From an uncultured Opitutales bacterium (GTDB taxonomy: Bacteria > Verrucomicrobiota > Verrucomicrobiia > Opitutales > Intestinicryptomonadaceae), in NCBI GenBank assembly GCA_900545715.1, contig URAJ01000010.1, positions 1 to 60,906 of the forward strand: DNA of 60,906 nt, written 5' to 3'. The translations under genes were made by a program, and so were the position numbers. The notes under the pieces are model-generated. The model saw only the letters and a program-made list of their open reading frames with translations. It made no database searches and was not told where the DNA came from. Shown in pieces: positions 1 through 8,973 of the stretch. Positions within the stretch are counted from its first letter, which is position 1, and the number at the start of each line of letters is the position of its first letter.

Positions 1-524
1 ATCTCGCGCGCAGCCGCCACGGCCTCGTCGCGCGAAGCCGGGATTACGACTCCCTTGCCCGCGGCGAGCCCGCTTGCTTTTATGACAGTGTCGAACGGGG
101 CGCTTCTTATATATTTTTCGGCGGCGTCGGGATCCATAAAATTTGCGCCTTCGGCCGTCGGAATCGAGTACTTTTTCAAAAAGTTTTTGGAGTACGCCTT
201 GCTCGCTTCGAGTATCGCGCCGTTTTTCGACGGTCCGTAAACGGGCACCGACTTTTCCCTTAGCTTGTCGGCGAGCCCCAGCCAAAGCGGAACTTCCGGC
301 CCGCAGATGACAAAGTCGATTTTATTTTTGAGGACGTATTCGACAATTGCATCTACATCCTCTGCGGAAATGTTTACCGTTTCGCAGTCGCGCCCGATTC
401 CTCCGTTTCCGGGTACGCACACGAGAGAATCCAGCATAGGCGACCTCTTGACGGCAAGCACAAGCGCATGTTCGCGCCCGCCGCTGCCCACAATCAGAAC
501 TTTTAGTTTTTTGTCCGGTTCCAT
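1..524 (-). CDS. purD: Phosphoribosylamine-glycine ligase, N-terminal part (cut by window edge)
   Basis: This enzyme catalyses the ATP-dependent ligation of glycine to 5-phosphoribosylamine in de novo purine synthesis in the cytoplasm. Only the first ~174 codons are present; the gene continues beyond base 1. The start ATG is at 522-524. After a short MEPDKKL leader the N-domain nucleotide-fold motif VLIVGSGGREHAL appears, then the conserved ICGPEVPLWLGLADKL stretch. Near the window edge comes VIKASGLAAGKGV, the typical PurD ATP-grasp segment. The start lies 5 bases after the stop of the upstream permease gene, so the two are probably co-transcribed. The identification is from motif recognition and is strong despite truncation. 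Confidence 0.93.
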   Translation of the reverse strand, partial: MEPDKKLKVLIVGSGGREHALVLAVKRSPMLDSLVCVPGNGGIGRDCETVNISAEDVDAIVEYVLKNKIDFVICGPEVPLWLGLADKLREKSVPVYGPSKNGAILEASKAYSKNFLKKYSIPTAEGANFMDPDAAEKYIRSAPFDTVIKASGLAAGKGVVIPASRDEAVAAARE

Positions 525-529
525 AAATT

Positions 530-1642
530 TTAAACAACCTTTCTATAAAGAGTCAGCGCAAATATAAGCATTGCGATGTTCGGTATTGCCGCCGCCCATA
601 GCGGGGGAATTATCCCGCGCCCGCCGACAGCCGTAAAGACACTGTCGAGAATAAAGTAAACGAAAAACAACCCGACAGTTTTCGAGACGCCAACCATTGG
701 GTTTGTGCGGACTCCCGCGACGGAAAACGGTATGGCTATCGCGACTACTATTATGCAGGCAAACGGGCTGAACCAAATCGAATACGCCCTTACCAAATAC
801 GGAATTGCCTCCGGAGCTTCGGCGCTGCCCATCGACTCTATGAGCGTCTTTGTCTCAAACAGGGAAAGATCTTTTGGGCGGCGCATCGACAGAACCATTA
901 TTTTCGGGTCTTCGTCAAACTCCTTAAAATATCTCTTGTCAAAGCCGACAGCCTTCACTGCCCTGTGCGTCTTGGGGTCGAAATCTATTTCCTGCCCGTC
1001 GAGAAAATACCAGCAGCGGTCAACATCGTCGTAAACGCCCTCGCGCGCCATTATGCGCGAAAGTTCCCCGCCCTTTGGGTCGAGGGTCGATACGGTAGCG
1101 CCCCGCGCGCGGTTTGTAGCCTGGCTGAAAGAATTCATAAACCAGAGCCTTCCGTCTTTCCTATTGTTAAAGCACAGCGCGTTCACCCGCCCGACTTCCG
1201 AAAGATCGACAGTCTGCATTTGCCCCGCAAAACGTATGCTATCGTATAACTCGCGGGAAGACTCCTTGCAAACGGGTATGATGTGGGCGTTTAGCCAAAG
1301 AAGAAGCCCCGAAAGCAATATCCCTGCAAACCACAGCGAACGCGTTATTTTAAAGACGTTCATGCCCGCCGCGCGCATTGCGGTTATTTCGTTGTTTCGG
1401 TGCAGCGACCCCAATACGTATATCAGCGACAACAAAAGGCTAATCGGCAAGACAACCGGCACCAAAGTTGGCGACAACAGCCCGTAAAAGAGCAATATTT
1501 GCTTTGTATCGGCCCCCCAGTTTATCAATTTGCCGAGATTGCTGTACATATCGTGCAACACCAAAATCCCCAAAGTGACGCATATCGCCACTAAGAAGAT
1601 TTTCAGCCATTCGCAAAATACGTATCTGTCCAGAAGTTTCAT
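530..1642 (-). CDS. LptF/LptG-family lipopolysaccharide export permease
   Basis: 370 residues, the usual length of the YjgP/YjgQ family that forms the inner-membrane part of the LptB2FG transporter extracting lipopolysaccharide for delivery to the outer membrane. The N-terminus MKLLDRYVFCEWLKIF, followed by a first membrane segment and the cytoplasmic coupling region HRNNEITAMRAAGMNVFKI, is characteristic. A periplasmic beta-jellyroll occupies roughly residues 130-270, and three further membrane segments end the protein. Only one of the two permease genes is present, so I cannot say whether it is LptF or LptG. It is followed after 5 bp by purD, an arrangement that looks incidental. Confidence 0.9.
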   Translation of the reverse strand: MKLLDRYVFCEWLKIFLVAICVTLGILVLHDMYSNLGKLINWGADTKQILLFYGLLSPTLVPVVLPISLLLSLIYVLGSLHRNNEITAMRAAGMNVFKITRSLWFAGILLSGLLLWLNAHIIPVCKESSRELYDSIRFAGQMQTVDLSEVGRVNALCFNNRKDGRLWFMNSFSQATNRARGATVSTLDPKGGELSRIMAREGVYDDVDRCWYFLDGQEIDFDPKTHRAVKAVGFDKRYFKEFDEDPKIMVLSMRRPKDLSLFETKTLIESMGSAEAPEAIPYLVRAYSIWFSPFACIIVVAIAIPFSVAGVRTNPMVGVSKTVGLFFVYFILDSVFTAVGGRGIIPPLWAAAIPNIAMLIFALTLYRKVV

Positions 1643-1781
1643 AAAAATATTGAAAGATTATTGCGCGTTTTGCGGGCATATCAAACATTTTCGCTTATCC
1701 AGCCCATAAAAAAAACACCTTCCAAATAATACGGCGGGCAGCTCGCTATGCAGATTTAGCCGGCGCATTCGGTCGGCGCAT

Positions 1782-1812
1782 AAAAAAAACGCGGCGCAAA
1801 CCGCGTTTTTTA
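1782..1812 (-). terminator. Rho-independent terminator after the LOG-family gene (bidirectional)
   Basis: A-rich and T-rich flanks surround a hairpin with arms around 1786-1794 and 1801-1809 (core CGCGG/CCGCG) and loop CGCAAA. On the minus strand it follows the stop of the LOG-family gene at 1830 and ends in a run of T. Confidence 0.8.
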
Positions 1813-1829
1813 AAATAAAAATCCGCGCC

Positions 1830-2687
1830 CTACATTTTTTTGAGCGACATCTGCTTTTCGAGCTTGGATGTTATAAAATTGAAAGCCTCATCGACAGTTT
1901 CGGCGTATTCAAAGAAGCCGAGGTCGTCTTTTGTTATGACGTCCGTTTTTACAAGCCAATCAAAATTGACAGACTTCTCCCAGAACTTGCGCCCGAACAG
2001 CACTGTCGGAATGTACGAATGGGTCTTTCTGGTTTTCATCAGTGTGAATACCTCGAAAAATTCGTCGAACGTGCCTGTTCCGCCGGGGAATACAACAAGC
2101 GCCTTCGCAAAGAACAGCAGCCAGAATTTGCGCATTAGAAAATAGTTGAAATTTATCCAAACGCCCCTGTCGAGGTACTTGTTGCGCTTTTGCTCGTCGG
2201 GAATGACTATCGTAGCGCCGACAGGCGTTCCGCCCGCCCTGTATGCCCCCTTGTTTGCGGCCTCCATAATGCCGGGCCCGCCGCCTGTCATTATATAAAA
2301 CTTTTTGTCTTCAGGCAAGTCGAGGCAGTTTGACCACTCTTGCAGCCTGCGGGCAAGCTCTTCCGCGCACGTGTAGTATTTCGACATCTCGTACGCCATT
2401 TTTGCAGCCTCAAGCTGCGCCTTCGAGCCTCTCCCGCCGCGCTTTTTCGCGTCTTCGTACGCCTTTTTGGCAACATCCTCCGGCTTTATCCGGGACGCAC
2501 CGAAGAACGTTATAGTGTTTTGAATTTTCTCCTGCTCAAATATGAACGCCGGCATAAGAAGGTCGCGCTGAATCCTCATCAAGCGTTCAGACATTCCTTC
2601 AAACACGCATTCTATTGGCTGGTCGCAGCTTTTGTCGGCGGCCGTTTCGGGATACCTTTTCAATTCGACTGTTTTTTTCGCCTTCAT
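1830..2687 (-). CDS. LOG-family (TIGR00730) Rossmann-fold protein
   Basis: 285 residues of the lysine-decarboxylase-like LOG family. Characterised members are nucleotide 5'-monophosphate nucleosidases, either cytokinin-riboside phosphate hydrolases or general nucleotide nucleosidases such as PpnN. The two diagnostic motifs are visible: TGGGPGIMEAANKGA near the middle and VFPGGTGTFDEFFE about 55 residues later, matching PGGxGTxxE with its catalytic glutamate. An N-terminal extension of about 60 residues precedes the fold (FFGASRIKPED), which is longer than in the ~190-residue plant-type LOG proteins. The substrate cannot be told from sequence. It has its own terminator downstream. Confidence 0.85.
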   Translation of the reverse strand: MKAKKTVELKRYPETAADKSCDQPIECVFEGMSERLMRIQRDLLMPAFIFEQEKIQNTITFFGASRIKPEDVAKKAYEDAKKRGGRGSKAQLEAAKMAYEMSKYYTCAEELARRLQEWSNCLDLPEDKKFYIMTGGGPGIMEAANKGAYRAGGTPVGATIVIPDEQKRNKYLDRGVWINFNYFLMRKFWLLFFAKALVVFPGGTGTFDEFFEVFTLMKTRKTHSYIPTVLFGRKFWEKSVNFDWLVKTDVITKDDLGFFEYAETVDEAFNFITSKLEKQMSLKKM

Positions 2688-2734
2688 AATTTTATTTAAG
2701 TTGCCGACAAGTTTATGCCACGGCTGTTAGAAAA

Positions 2735-3793
2735 TTATTTTGACTCTTCGGGTTTCGGCTCGCCACTGGCGGGAGCGGCTTTTTCATCCGCTTTCTTGGC
2801 ATCTTTGCCTTTCTCCATGGAGTCTTCCGCGGAATCTATTTCGTTTACCGCGTCCGATACGTTTGAAAGCAGCTCGTCTTTCGGCTCGGCGGATTTTACC
2901 GTCACGGGCACTACGACCTCGTTAAACCCAAGCCCGTTGACGTATAAAAATCCGTCGCCTTCCGCGCCGCCCTTCAAAGCGACGCTTACGCTCGTCTTGC
3001 CTTCGGGAACTACGATTTCGTCCATTATGACGGAGCTTGGGATATTGGTCTTGACGTCTATCGGGTATCCGTCTTTCGGCGCGCTGAAACCTATCCCGAA
3101 TATTACGTTTACTATTTCACCGCTTTTAAGCTCTATTTTTTTCGGGGAGACTTTCATTTCCGCGGGATCCACCCTGAACTGGCCTATCCACATTTCGCTT
3201 TCGGAGCCGACGAGCTTTACCTCGTAGTCAACGCCCGATTTAAGCGGCGGAACGGTAAAGTTTATAACCGCGCGGGAGACGTATTCCGTATCGGCAGGCG
3301 TCCCTCCAACGATAATTTTATCAAGCTTGTCGAAACCCCTTCCGAGAACTGGCACAACCGTGCCGACAGGCCCTCTTTCGCTCTGGAGGGTGACGACGTA
3401 TCTGCGTATGGGTTCGAGAACATAGACGGTCGGGCTTGTGAGGGTTCTTTCAGCCTCTTTGTTTTCAACGCTGTTCTTAACCTTGTATTTCAGCATGAAG
3501 TAGTATTTTGCGTCTTTGCGCCCTTTCGGGAGGCGGTAGTCGTACTCGTATATGCGCTCGTTGTCGAGATTTTGGACAGAGTTCATCGGGAGAATTTTTT
3601 CGTCGATTACCAAGAAGGGCTGTATCGACCCCGGCACGATGGAACCGTCGTTTATATGAGCGCTCATGCTCAGCGTATAGAGCCCGGAGGAATTTTCAGG
3701 GACTCTTTCGGGCGTCAAGTTTGTAAGGCCGGCGCAGCCGCACAGAACAAGCATGGATATTGCCGATAAAACAAATGATAATTTCTTTGCCAT
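2735..3793 (-). CDS. Lipoprotein with TIG/IPT-like beta-sandwich domains
   Basis: I place the start at 3793 (MAKKLSFVLSA...), giving 352 residues; an upstream in-frame ATG at 3883 would add 30 residues ahead of the signal peptide and overlap the divergent hemW. The N-terminus is a lipoprotein signal with lipobox-like LVLCGC, so the protein should be lipid-anchored at the cell surface or periplasm. The middle (around YVVTLQSERGPVGTVVPVLG, then FTVPPLKSGVDYEVKL) resembles an IPT/TIG immunoglobulin-like domain. The C-terminus, after VTVKS, is a charged Lys/Glu/Ala tail without predicted fold. Function unknown; no partner gene is evident. Confidence 0.7.
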   Translation of the reverse strand: MAKKLSFVLSAISMLVLCGCAGLTNLTPERVPENSSGLYTLSMSAHINDGSIVPGSIQPFLVIDEKILPMNSVQNLDNERIYEYDYRLPKGRKDAKYYFMLKYKVKNSVENKEAERTLTSPTVYVLEPIRRYVVTLQSERGPVGTVVPVLGRGFDKLDKIIVGGTPADTEYVSRAVINFTVPPLKSGVDYEVKLVGSESEMWIGQFRVDPAEMKVSPKKIELKSGEIVNVIFGIGFSAPKDGYPIDVKTNIPSSVIMDEIVVPEGKTSVSVALKGGAEGDGFLYVNGLGFNEVVVPVTVKSAEPKDELLSNVSDAVNEIDSAEDSMEKGKDAKKADEKAAPASGEPKPEESK

Positions 3794-3844
3794 ATTAGTT
3801 TGTTTTGTTTTTTGTATCGAATTTATTAAATAATAACGCCTCCC

Positions 3845-4978
3845 ATGCAAGCCATTTTCGAGAATTTTGGAATTTATGTTCACGTTCCGTTTTGCGCGGC
3901 TCCATGCGGATATTGCAGGTTTTACAAGCGCGTGCCGACGGGCGACGACATTCGCGAATACGTAAAAATATGCACGCGGGAGCTCGAATTGCTCGCAGAT
4001 TCGCCAGGGCTCCCGCCGCCCGATACGGTTTTTTGGGGAGGCGGAACACCGTCTATCTTGCGGGAAAGCGAATTTGAAAAACTCGCAGGCGCATTCGGGC
4101 GGTTCCCGAAGCCGCGCGAGTGGACGATTGAAGTGTCGCCGTCCACAATTTCCCGCGAAAAACTCTCACTATACAAGCAGGCGGGAGTGACGAGAATTTC
4201 CCTCGGGGTACAGAGCTTCGACGAAGGCGTCTTAAAGTCGCTCGGCCGCTCCCATTCCCTAAAATCGACACTTGAAGCAATAGACGCCGTAGCCGAGACA
4301 GAGTTTGACAACTTTTCGATAGACCTCATATTCGGGGCAAAGGGGCAGACGGAGGAAATGTGGCGCGCGGATCTAAGGCGCGCGGCCAAGTGTTCTGTAA
4401 ACCATATAAGCGCCTACTGCCTCGAATTTGAAAACGGGACGTCGTTTTGCGGCGGCATTCCCGAAGGGGCGGAAATTCAAAAACGCGAGCGCGAAGGGGA
4501 TTTTTTTGAGATTGCAATGGACGAACTCCCCGAGCTTGGCTTCAAGCAATACGAGATATCCAACTACGCGCGCCCCGGAGGCGAGTGCCTGCACAACCTC
4601 TCCACTTGGAATATGGCGCAGTGGGTCGGTATTGGCCCTTCGGCGGCCTCGCAATTCGGGGGATTTAGATATAGGAACTCGCCGAATTTTTCAAAATGGA
4701 AAAGCGGCGTGGAAAGCGGCAAATTCGCCCGCGAAGATATTGTCGTGCTCGACGACGAAGAAATGTTTTCAAGCGCGCTAATATTTGGGCTTAGAATGGG
4801 CGGAGGCGTCGATATGGACATTTTGGGGGCACGCTTCCCGCGCGCCGACAGGCAAAAGTACGAAAAACCGCTCGAATTTCTTTTGTCGGAGGGGCTTATT
4901 GAGCGCGACGGCGCGCGCGTAAGGCTTACGAGGCGCGGCAAAATGCTCGCCGATTCTGTCGCTGTCGAGCTCCTATAA
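3845..4978 (+). CDS. hemW: HemW-like radical SAM protein (heme chaperone family)
   Basis: 377 residues, the normal size for HemW, a radical-SAM protein once annotated as oxygen-independent coproporphyrinogen III oxidase and now known as a heme-binding chaperone. The [4Fe-4S]/SAM motif is C17-x3-C21-x2-C24 within VPFCAAPCGYC, followed by WGGGTPS, SLGVQSFDEGVLKSLGR and DLIFGAKGQT, all characteristic. HemW lacks the extra N-terminal residues needed for HemN catalysis, and this protein likewise begins directly at the barrel. The gene diverges from the lipoprotein gene across about 50 bp, so the promoters must be packed closely. Confidence 0.9.
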   Translation: MQAIFENFGIYVHVPFCAAPCGYCRFYKRVPTGDDIREYVKICTRELELLADSPGLPPPDTVFWGGGTPSILRESEFEKLAGAFGRFPKPREWTIEVSPSTISREKLSLYKQAGVTRISLGVQSFDEGVLKSLGRSHSLKSTLEAIDAVAETEFDNFSIDLIFGAKGQTEEMWRADLRRAAKCSVNHISAYCLEFENGTSFCGGIPEGAEIQKREREGDFFEIAMDELPELGFKQYEISNYARPGGECLHNLSTWNMAQWVGIGPSAASQFGGFRYRNSPNFSKWKSGVESGKFAREDIVVLDDEEMFSSALIFGLRMGGGVDMDILGARFPRADRQKYEKPLEFLLSEGLIERDGARVRLTRRGKMLADSVAVELL

Positions 4979-5151
4979 TCAACGCGAAAAGTTTTAGGTC
5001 TAACCAGTTCGGCTCAATTTGCAAAATACAAAAAGTCCTCCATAAAAAATTTTATAAAAACGAAAAAATTCTTCGGTAAACAAGCAAGCCCAATCTCCAT
5101 TATCGGATTTTTATAGTGGAAAACTCCGTCGGAAAAAATTTTTTTTGGCTA

Positions 5152-5346
5152 CTACTTTTTCTTGTAAAAATTCTTTTTGTTTTTTGCGCGCTTTTGCGGC
5201 TTTTTAGCAACGTTGCGGGGGTTATCGGCAACGTCGGCGTCCACAACGGGCGGCTTGCATGTAATAACCTTGTAAAGGCACCATCCAAACAATGCCGTAA
5301 AAGATCCGACAGACAGTATGAAAGTTATCCAGCCCCCGTACGTCAT
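5152..5346 (-). CDS. Small single-pass membrane protein coupled to the NSS transporter
   Basis: 64 residues: a short N-terminus, one hydrophobic segment (roughly residues 6-27, WITFILSVGSFTALFGWCLY) and a very basic Lys/Arg-rich tail. Its ATG (5344-5346) overlaps the TGA of the transporter gene (5343-5345) in an ATGA arrangement, the classic sign of translational coupling. Known NSS-family transporters for methionine and alanine carry a tiny single-pass subunit, MetS, encoded immediately downstream; this protein is longer but fits that position and topology. The role as transporter subunit is inference from context. Confidence 0.65.
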   Translation of the reverse strand: MTYGGWITFILSVGSFTALFGWCLYKVITCKPPVVDADVADNPRNVAKKPQKRAKNKKNFYKKK

Positions 5347-7076
5347 TGCAAGTTCTCCTTTGAAAGCTTGTCATACCTGCGCGATATCGACAGTATCATC
5401 GCGTAAAATACATACAACGCCCCTATTATAACAATCGCCATTACCGCTACGGGATTCGCCGGCCTGCTGTCGGAGCCGAATATGTCAACTATATACGGGC
5501 TTATTTCCCCGTTGCCGATAATGCCAAATACGTCCTTAGCAAGCCACAGCAAGAATATTCCGATAAGGAATACGGGAGTGACATACTTTATCACAAAAGC
5601 ATAAAATTTTGGCAGTCGCATCTGGGAGCCTTCGTTTGCAAGCATCATTCCCTTTTCCGCCCCAAAGTACCATGCAAACAGCACCGTTTGGACAATCGCG
5701 AACAGATATATCGCAACCTGCCCCATCCAGAAGTCGAAAGTGTCCATAGCCTTCAACCCCTCCGAAAAATAGACTACAAAACCCGATATGAAAAACGCCA
5801 ATACCCCCAACAGCAACGTGGAGAATTTGCGCTTTATTTTTACGGCCTCCTCAATGAATGCCATGCTCGGCTGAAGCATGGAAAGCGAGCTCGTCACCGC
5901 CGCGAGGAATAGCAGGAAAAAGAACATAAATCCGAAAACCCAGCCGAGCGGTATTTGCGCAAAAAATAGCGGCAAAACTTTAAATCCGAGGTCGAACAGG
6001 CTAAGCCCCGCCCCCATTACGCCCGATATTCCGAAAAACGCGACCGCCGCCGGAACGGTAATCATCCCTCCGAGGCAAACCTCGCAAAATTCGTTCGCGC
6101 TACACGAAGTCACCGAGCTTAGAACTATGTCGTCGCCGCGCTTCAAGTAGCTTGCGTAAGTCATAATTGCGCCGAATCCAATCGTAAGGCTGAAAAACAC
6201 CTGACCTGCGGCGGCTATCCACATCGACGGATTCGAAAGTTGCTCCCACACGGAAATTCTGCGTATGCGCATTTTCTCGCCGCTTTTTTCCGAGGCTTTT
6301 ACCTTAGCTTCCGCCGACGCCATTTCAATGTCGCCTACAAGCCTCTGGGTCTCCAACCACTTGCCGCCGCGCTCCGTTTCAAGCACTATTTTTACGGGGT
6401 TCCACATAAATCCCAGCCCCTGGTTTATGGTGCGCTCCGGGTGCTCGGGCGTGACGTCCGAAAGGGTCATCATTCGCGCCACTATTATTATCGCAAGCAC
6501 AATAAGCGTAGGCATCGCATACTTGCAGAACAGCTCAATGCCCTTTGACACCCCTCGGTAAATGAGCGTAAAATTCAATATAAACGATATTAGAAAATAC
6601 ACGAGCACGCCGCCCGCCCCAAATTTCAGAGAGCTTCCGTTTGCGCCCGCCCCGACAAAATCGGCAAAAAAGCCCCCGGACTCCGCTATCGTCTTGAAGT
6701 CGAGCCTTCCGAATAGGAAGTTAAACGCGTACCCGAGGCACCACGCCTCTATATATACGTAATAGCAAAATATAATCATCGTAAGCAGTGCGCCCACGAC
6801 TCCGAAATACGCCATTTTTTTGCTTCTTCCGAAAAACCCCATTATTCCGGCCGGCGAATTGTAGCCGTTTGCGCCTCCATACCTGCCCATGGTCCACTCG
6901 CATATAGCAATCGGCAGCCCAAGAACAAAAAAAGAGACCACATACGCCAACATGAAAGAGGCACCGCCGTACATCGCGACCTGCCCCGGAAATTTTAGAA
7001 AATTCCCAAGCCCCACGGCGCTCCCCGCAACTGCAAGTATCACGCCGAATCTCGAATTCCAACCCTCAGCCTTCAT
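5343..7076 (-). CDS. Sodium-dependent transporter, NSS/SNF family
   Basis: 577 residues with about 12 hydrophobic segments, as in LeuT-fold neurotransmitter:sodium symporters, which use the Na+ gradient to import amino acids or related solutes. The N-terminal signature is clear: WNSRFGVILAVAGSAVGLGN followed by FLKFPGQVAMYGG, corresponding to the usual AVGLGNxWRFPY in TM1. The substitution of LKFPGQ for WRFPY marks a distinct subfamily. A hydrophilic insertion of about 50 residues (VLETERGGKW...RIRRISVWEQLS) precedes a membrane segment with WIAAAGQVFFSLTIGFG. Substrate unknown. Its start overlaps the stop of the acyltransferase gene by 11 bp, and the small protein downstream overlaps its stop. 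Confidence 0.9.
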   Translation of the reverse strand: MKAEGWNSRFGVILAVAGSAVGLGNFLKFPGQVAMYGGASFMLAYVVSFFVLGLPIAICEWTMGRYGGANGYNSPAGIMGFFGRSKKMAYFGVVGALLTMIIFCYYVYIEAWCLGYAFNFLFGRLDFKTIAESGGFFADFVGAGANGSSLKFGAGGVLVYFLISFILNFTLIYRGVSKGIELFCKYAMPTLIVLAIIIVARMMTLSDVTPEHPERTINQGLGFMWNPVKIVLETERGGKWLETQRLVGDIEMASAEAKVKASEKSGEKMRIRRISVWEQLSNPSMWIAAAGQVFFSLTIGFGAIMTYASYLKRGDDIVLSSVTSCSANEFCEVCLGGMITVPAAVAFFGISGVMGAGLSLFDLGFKVLPLFFAQIPLGWVFGFMFFFLLFLAAVTSSLSMLQPSMAFIEEAVKIKRKFSTLLLGVLAFFISGFVVYFSEGLKAMDTFDFWMGQVAIYLFAIVQTVLFAWYFGAEKGMMLANEGSQMRLPKFYAFVIKYVTPVFLIGIFLLWLAKDVFGIIGNGEISPYIVDIFGSDSRPANPVAVMAIVIIGALYVFYAMILSISRRYDKLSKENLQ

Positions 7077-8940
7077 TTTTATCTTCGGGCGCTTCCACCC
7101 CGTCTGTTTTTAGGCCGTGGAATTTACGGTATTCTATCGTCTGCCGCGCCCCCATGTAGGACTTCAACAGTTTTGGGTCGGTTTTCAGCATGTCCACCAT
7201 TATCAAGCCGTCTATGCAGCTGCCGAACTCCGGATCCACATTGAAAGCGAGCAATTCGCCGTCGAGCTTCAAATAGTGTTTTAGGAGCGTCGGTATGCCT
7301 TTGTTGTCAAATTCAATTTCAGAAACGAGCGCCGATATGTGCTCGATGTCGCTCGCGCAGCTCATGAGCGTCTGGCGGTCGACGTTTTTGAGTTTTAACT
7401 TCGGGGGCTTTTTCGCCTTCACAAACTTTGCCAGCTCCTCCGACGTCTTCTTTTCCGAGAGAAACTGCACTATCAAATCCTTTGATATGGAATTGTATTC
7501 GGTACTGATGCTTACCGGACCGTACAAGGTTCTGTACTGCGGATGCCTATATAAATACTCCCCTATTCCCCTCCATAAAATCGCGAGTGTCGAGCGCTTC
7601 TTCTGGTATTCGCTTACGATAAACGACCTACCCATTTCAAGCGCCGGCGCAATCCGCTCTATGAGCTCCGGGCGAATCTTAAACAAAGTCGATGCGTACA
7701 AACCCTGCACGCCTATCGAATTTATTATTTTGTCCGTGCGGCCGATGCGGTAGGCGCCGGCAATGCGCCTGTTTTCGGAGTCCCACATAAACATATGCAG
7801 GTAGTACTGGTCGAACTCGTCATTGTCGAAACTCTTTCCGGTGCCTTCGCCAACCTCGCGGAAAGTCTTCTCGCGCAGCCTGCCGATTTCAACAAGCGTC
7901 CATTTTATCTGCCACGCCTCCGCGCAATACACCGATATTTTCTCGCCGGACAGCATTTTGCACGACTCCGGAAGCGCCGCTATTTCCCTTTCCATCTTTT
8001 CCGGAGCTATCGGCAGAATCAGCTCCTGCATTTCCTTTTTCGGGAAAAATCTCTCCATGCTTTTGCGGAAAGCGGAAATTTGCTGGGCGGAAGCCCTTGT
8101 GCCCTTCGTGCTCTTGCCGCCTAAGATATAGGAATTTATCCTGAGCCACCCGGCGAGCTCCTCGTCTGTCTTAAACCCCGCTATTTTGCGCGGTGGTATT
8201 GCCGAACCGACCCTCATTCTGACGGGTTCCCGCCCGCCCGCTGCAAACATTTCCCGAATCAGCTGCGCTGTCCTGAGCCTCGGGTGCACAAGCCCAGAAA
8301 GATAAAAGAGCCACGAATTTCTCGCCTCAAAAAACACCGGCAGTATTGACGCGCCCGTGCGGCGGGCTATCTGAAAAATATTAGTGTTCCATTCGGGGTC
8401 TGTTATGCACCAATCGCCGGCGTGCAGATAGGAAACCGTGCCCGACGGAAAGGTTCCCACGCAGCCGCCGTTTTTTAGATGTTTTACAATCTCCTTCATG
8501 GCGGACACATTTTGGGCTGTCGCCTTCTTCCCTCCAAATGGATTGACCGAGATTGAACATTCGTTTATTTCGTCCATGGACGAAAGCAGCGAATTTAGAA
8601 TCATTTTTGCGTCTTTGCGCACGCGCGTTAAAACCGCCCCGAGGATTATCCCGTCCACGCAGCCGAGGGGGTGGTTTGAGACGACAACAAGCGGCCCCGT
8701 CTTAGGGATTTTGGCAATCTCGTCGGGATCCGCCTCGAAGCGTATCGAAAGCACGTCTATCGCGCGCTCGAAGAAATTGCGGGCGTCGTCCATCGAGTGG
8801 AGGCGCACATACGCCTCGTTAAGCCTCGACAGTCCGAAAAACGACTCGACCGGCCTCTCGACCAGCCCATATAGACGCGACAGCAACGGATTTTTTATTC
8901 CGGCGCGCAAATCTATAATCTTCTTAGAACCTTCGGGCAT
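7066..8940 (-). CDS. OlsF-like bifunctional acyltransferase (PlsC-type + OlsB-type GNAT)
   Basis: 624 residues with two acyltransferase regions. Residues ~50-290 are a lysophospholipid-acyltransferase domain with VVSNHPLGCVDGI, SVNPFGGKKA and GTFPSGTVSY, in the form seen in hemolysin-like (COG3176) proteins, where the His-Asp spacing is one residue longer than in PlsC. Residues ~330-560 match the OlsB N-acyltransferase domain (AGAYRIGRTDKI, ALEMGRSFI, STLAILWRGIGEYL, LYGPVSIS). The same domain order occurs in OlsF, which makes ornithine lipids by N- then O-acylating ornithine. Ornithine-lipid synthesis is therefore likely, although the amino-acid head group is unproven. It sits in a tight run with cimA and the NSS transporter. 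Confidence 0.78.
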   Translation of the reverse strand: MPEGSKKIIDLRAGIKNPLLSRLYGLVERPVESFFGLSRLNEAYVRLHSMDDARNFFERAIDVLSIRFEADPDEIAKIPKTGPLVVVSNHPLGCVDGIILGAVLTRVRKDAKMILNSLLSSMDEINECSISVNPFGGKKATAQNVSAMKEIVKHLKNGGCVGTFPSGTVSYLHAGDWCITDPEWNTNIFQIARRTGASILPVFFEARNSWLFYLSGLVHPRLRTAQLIREMFAAGGREPVRMRVGSAIPPRKIAGFKTDEELAGWLRINSYILGGKSTKGTRASAQQISAFRKSMERFFPKKEMQELILPIAPEKMEREIAALPESCKMLSGEKISVYCAEAWQIKWTLVEIGRLREKTFREVGEGTGKSFDNDEFDQYYLHMFMWDSENRRIAGAYRIGRTDKIINSIGVQGLYASTLFKIRPELIERIAPALEMGRSFIVSEYQKKRSTLAILWRGIGEYLYRHPQYRTLYGPVSISTEYNSISKDLIVQFLSEKKTSEELAKFVKAKKPPKLKLKNVDRQTLMSCASDIEHISALVSEIEFDNKGIPTLLKHYLKLDGELLAFNVDPEFGSCIDGLIMVDMLKTDPKLLKSYMGARQTIEYRKFHGLKTDGVEAPEDKNEG

Positions 8941-8973
8941 ACGATTGAATAGTGGCGGATTCCTTCGTAAAAA

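Noticed and set aside
322..537. 71-codon minus-strand frame inside purD
   Set aside because: It is a shadow: the neighbouring frame from 524 encodes recognisable PurD motifs.
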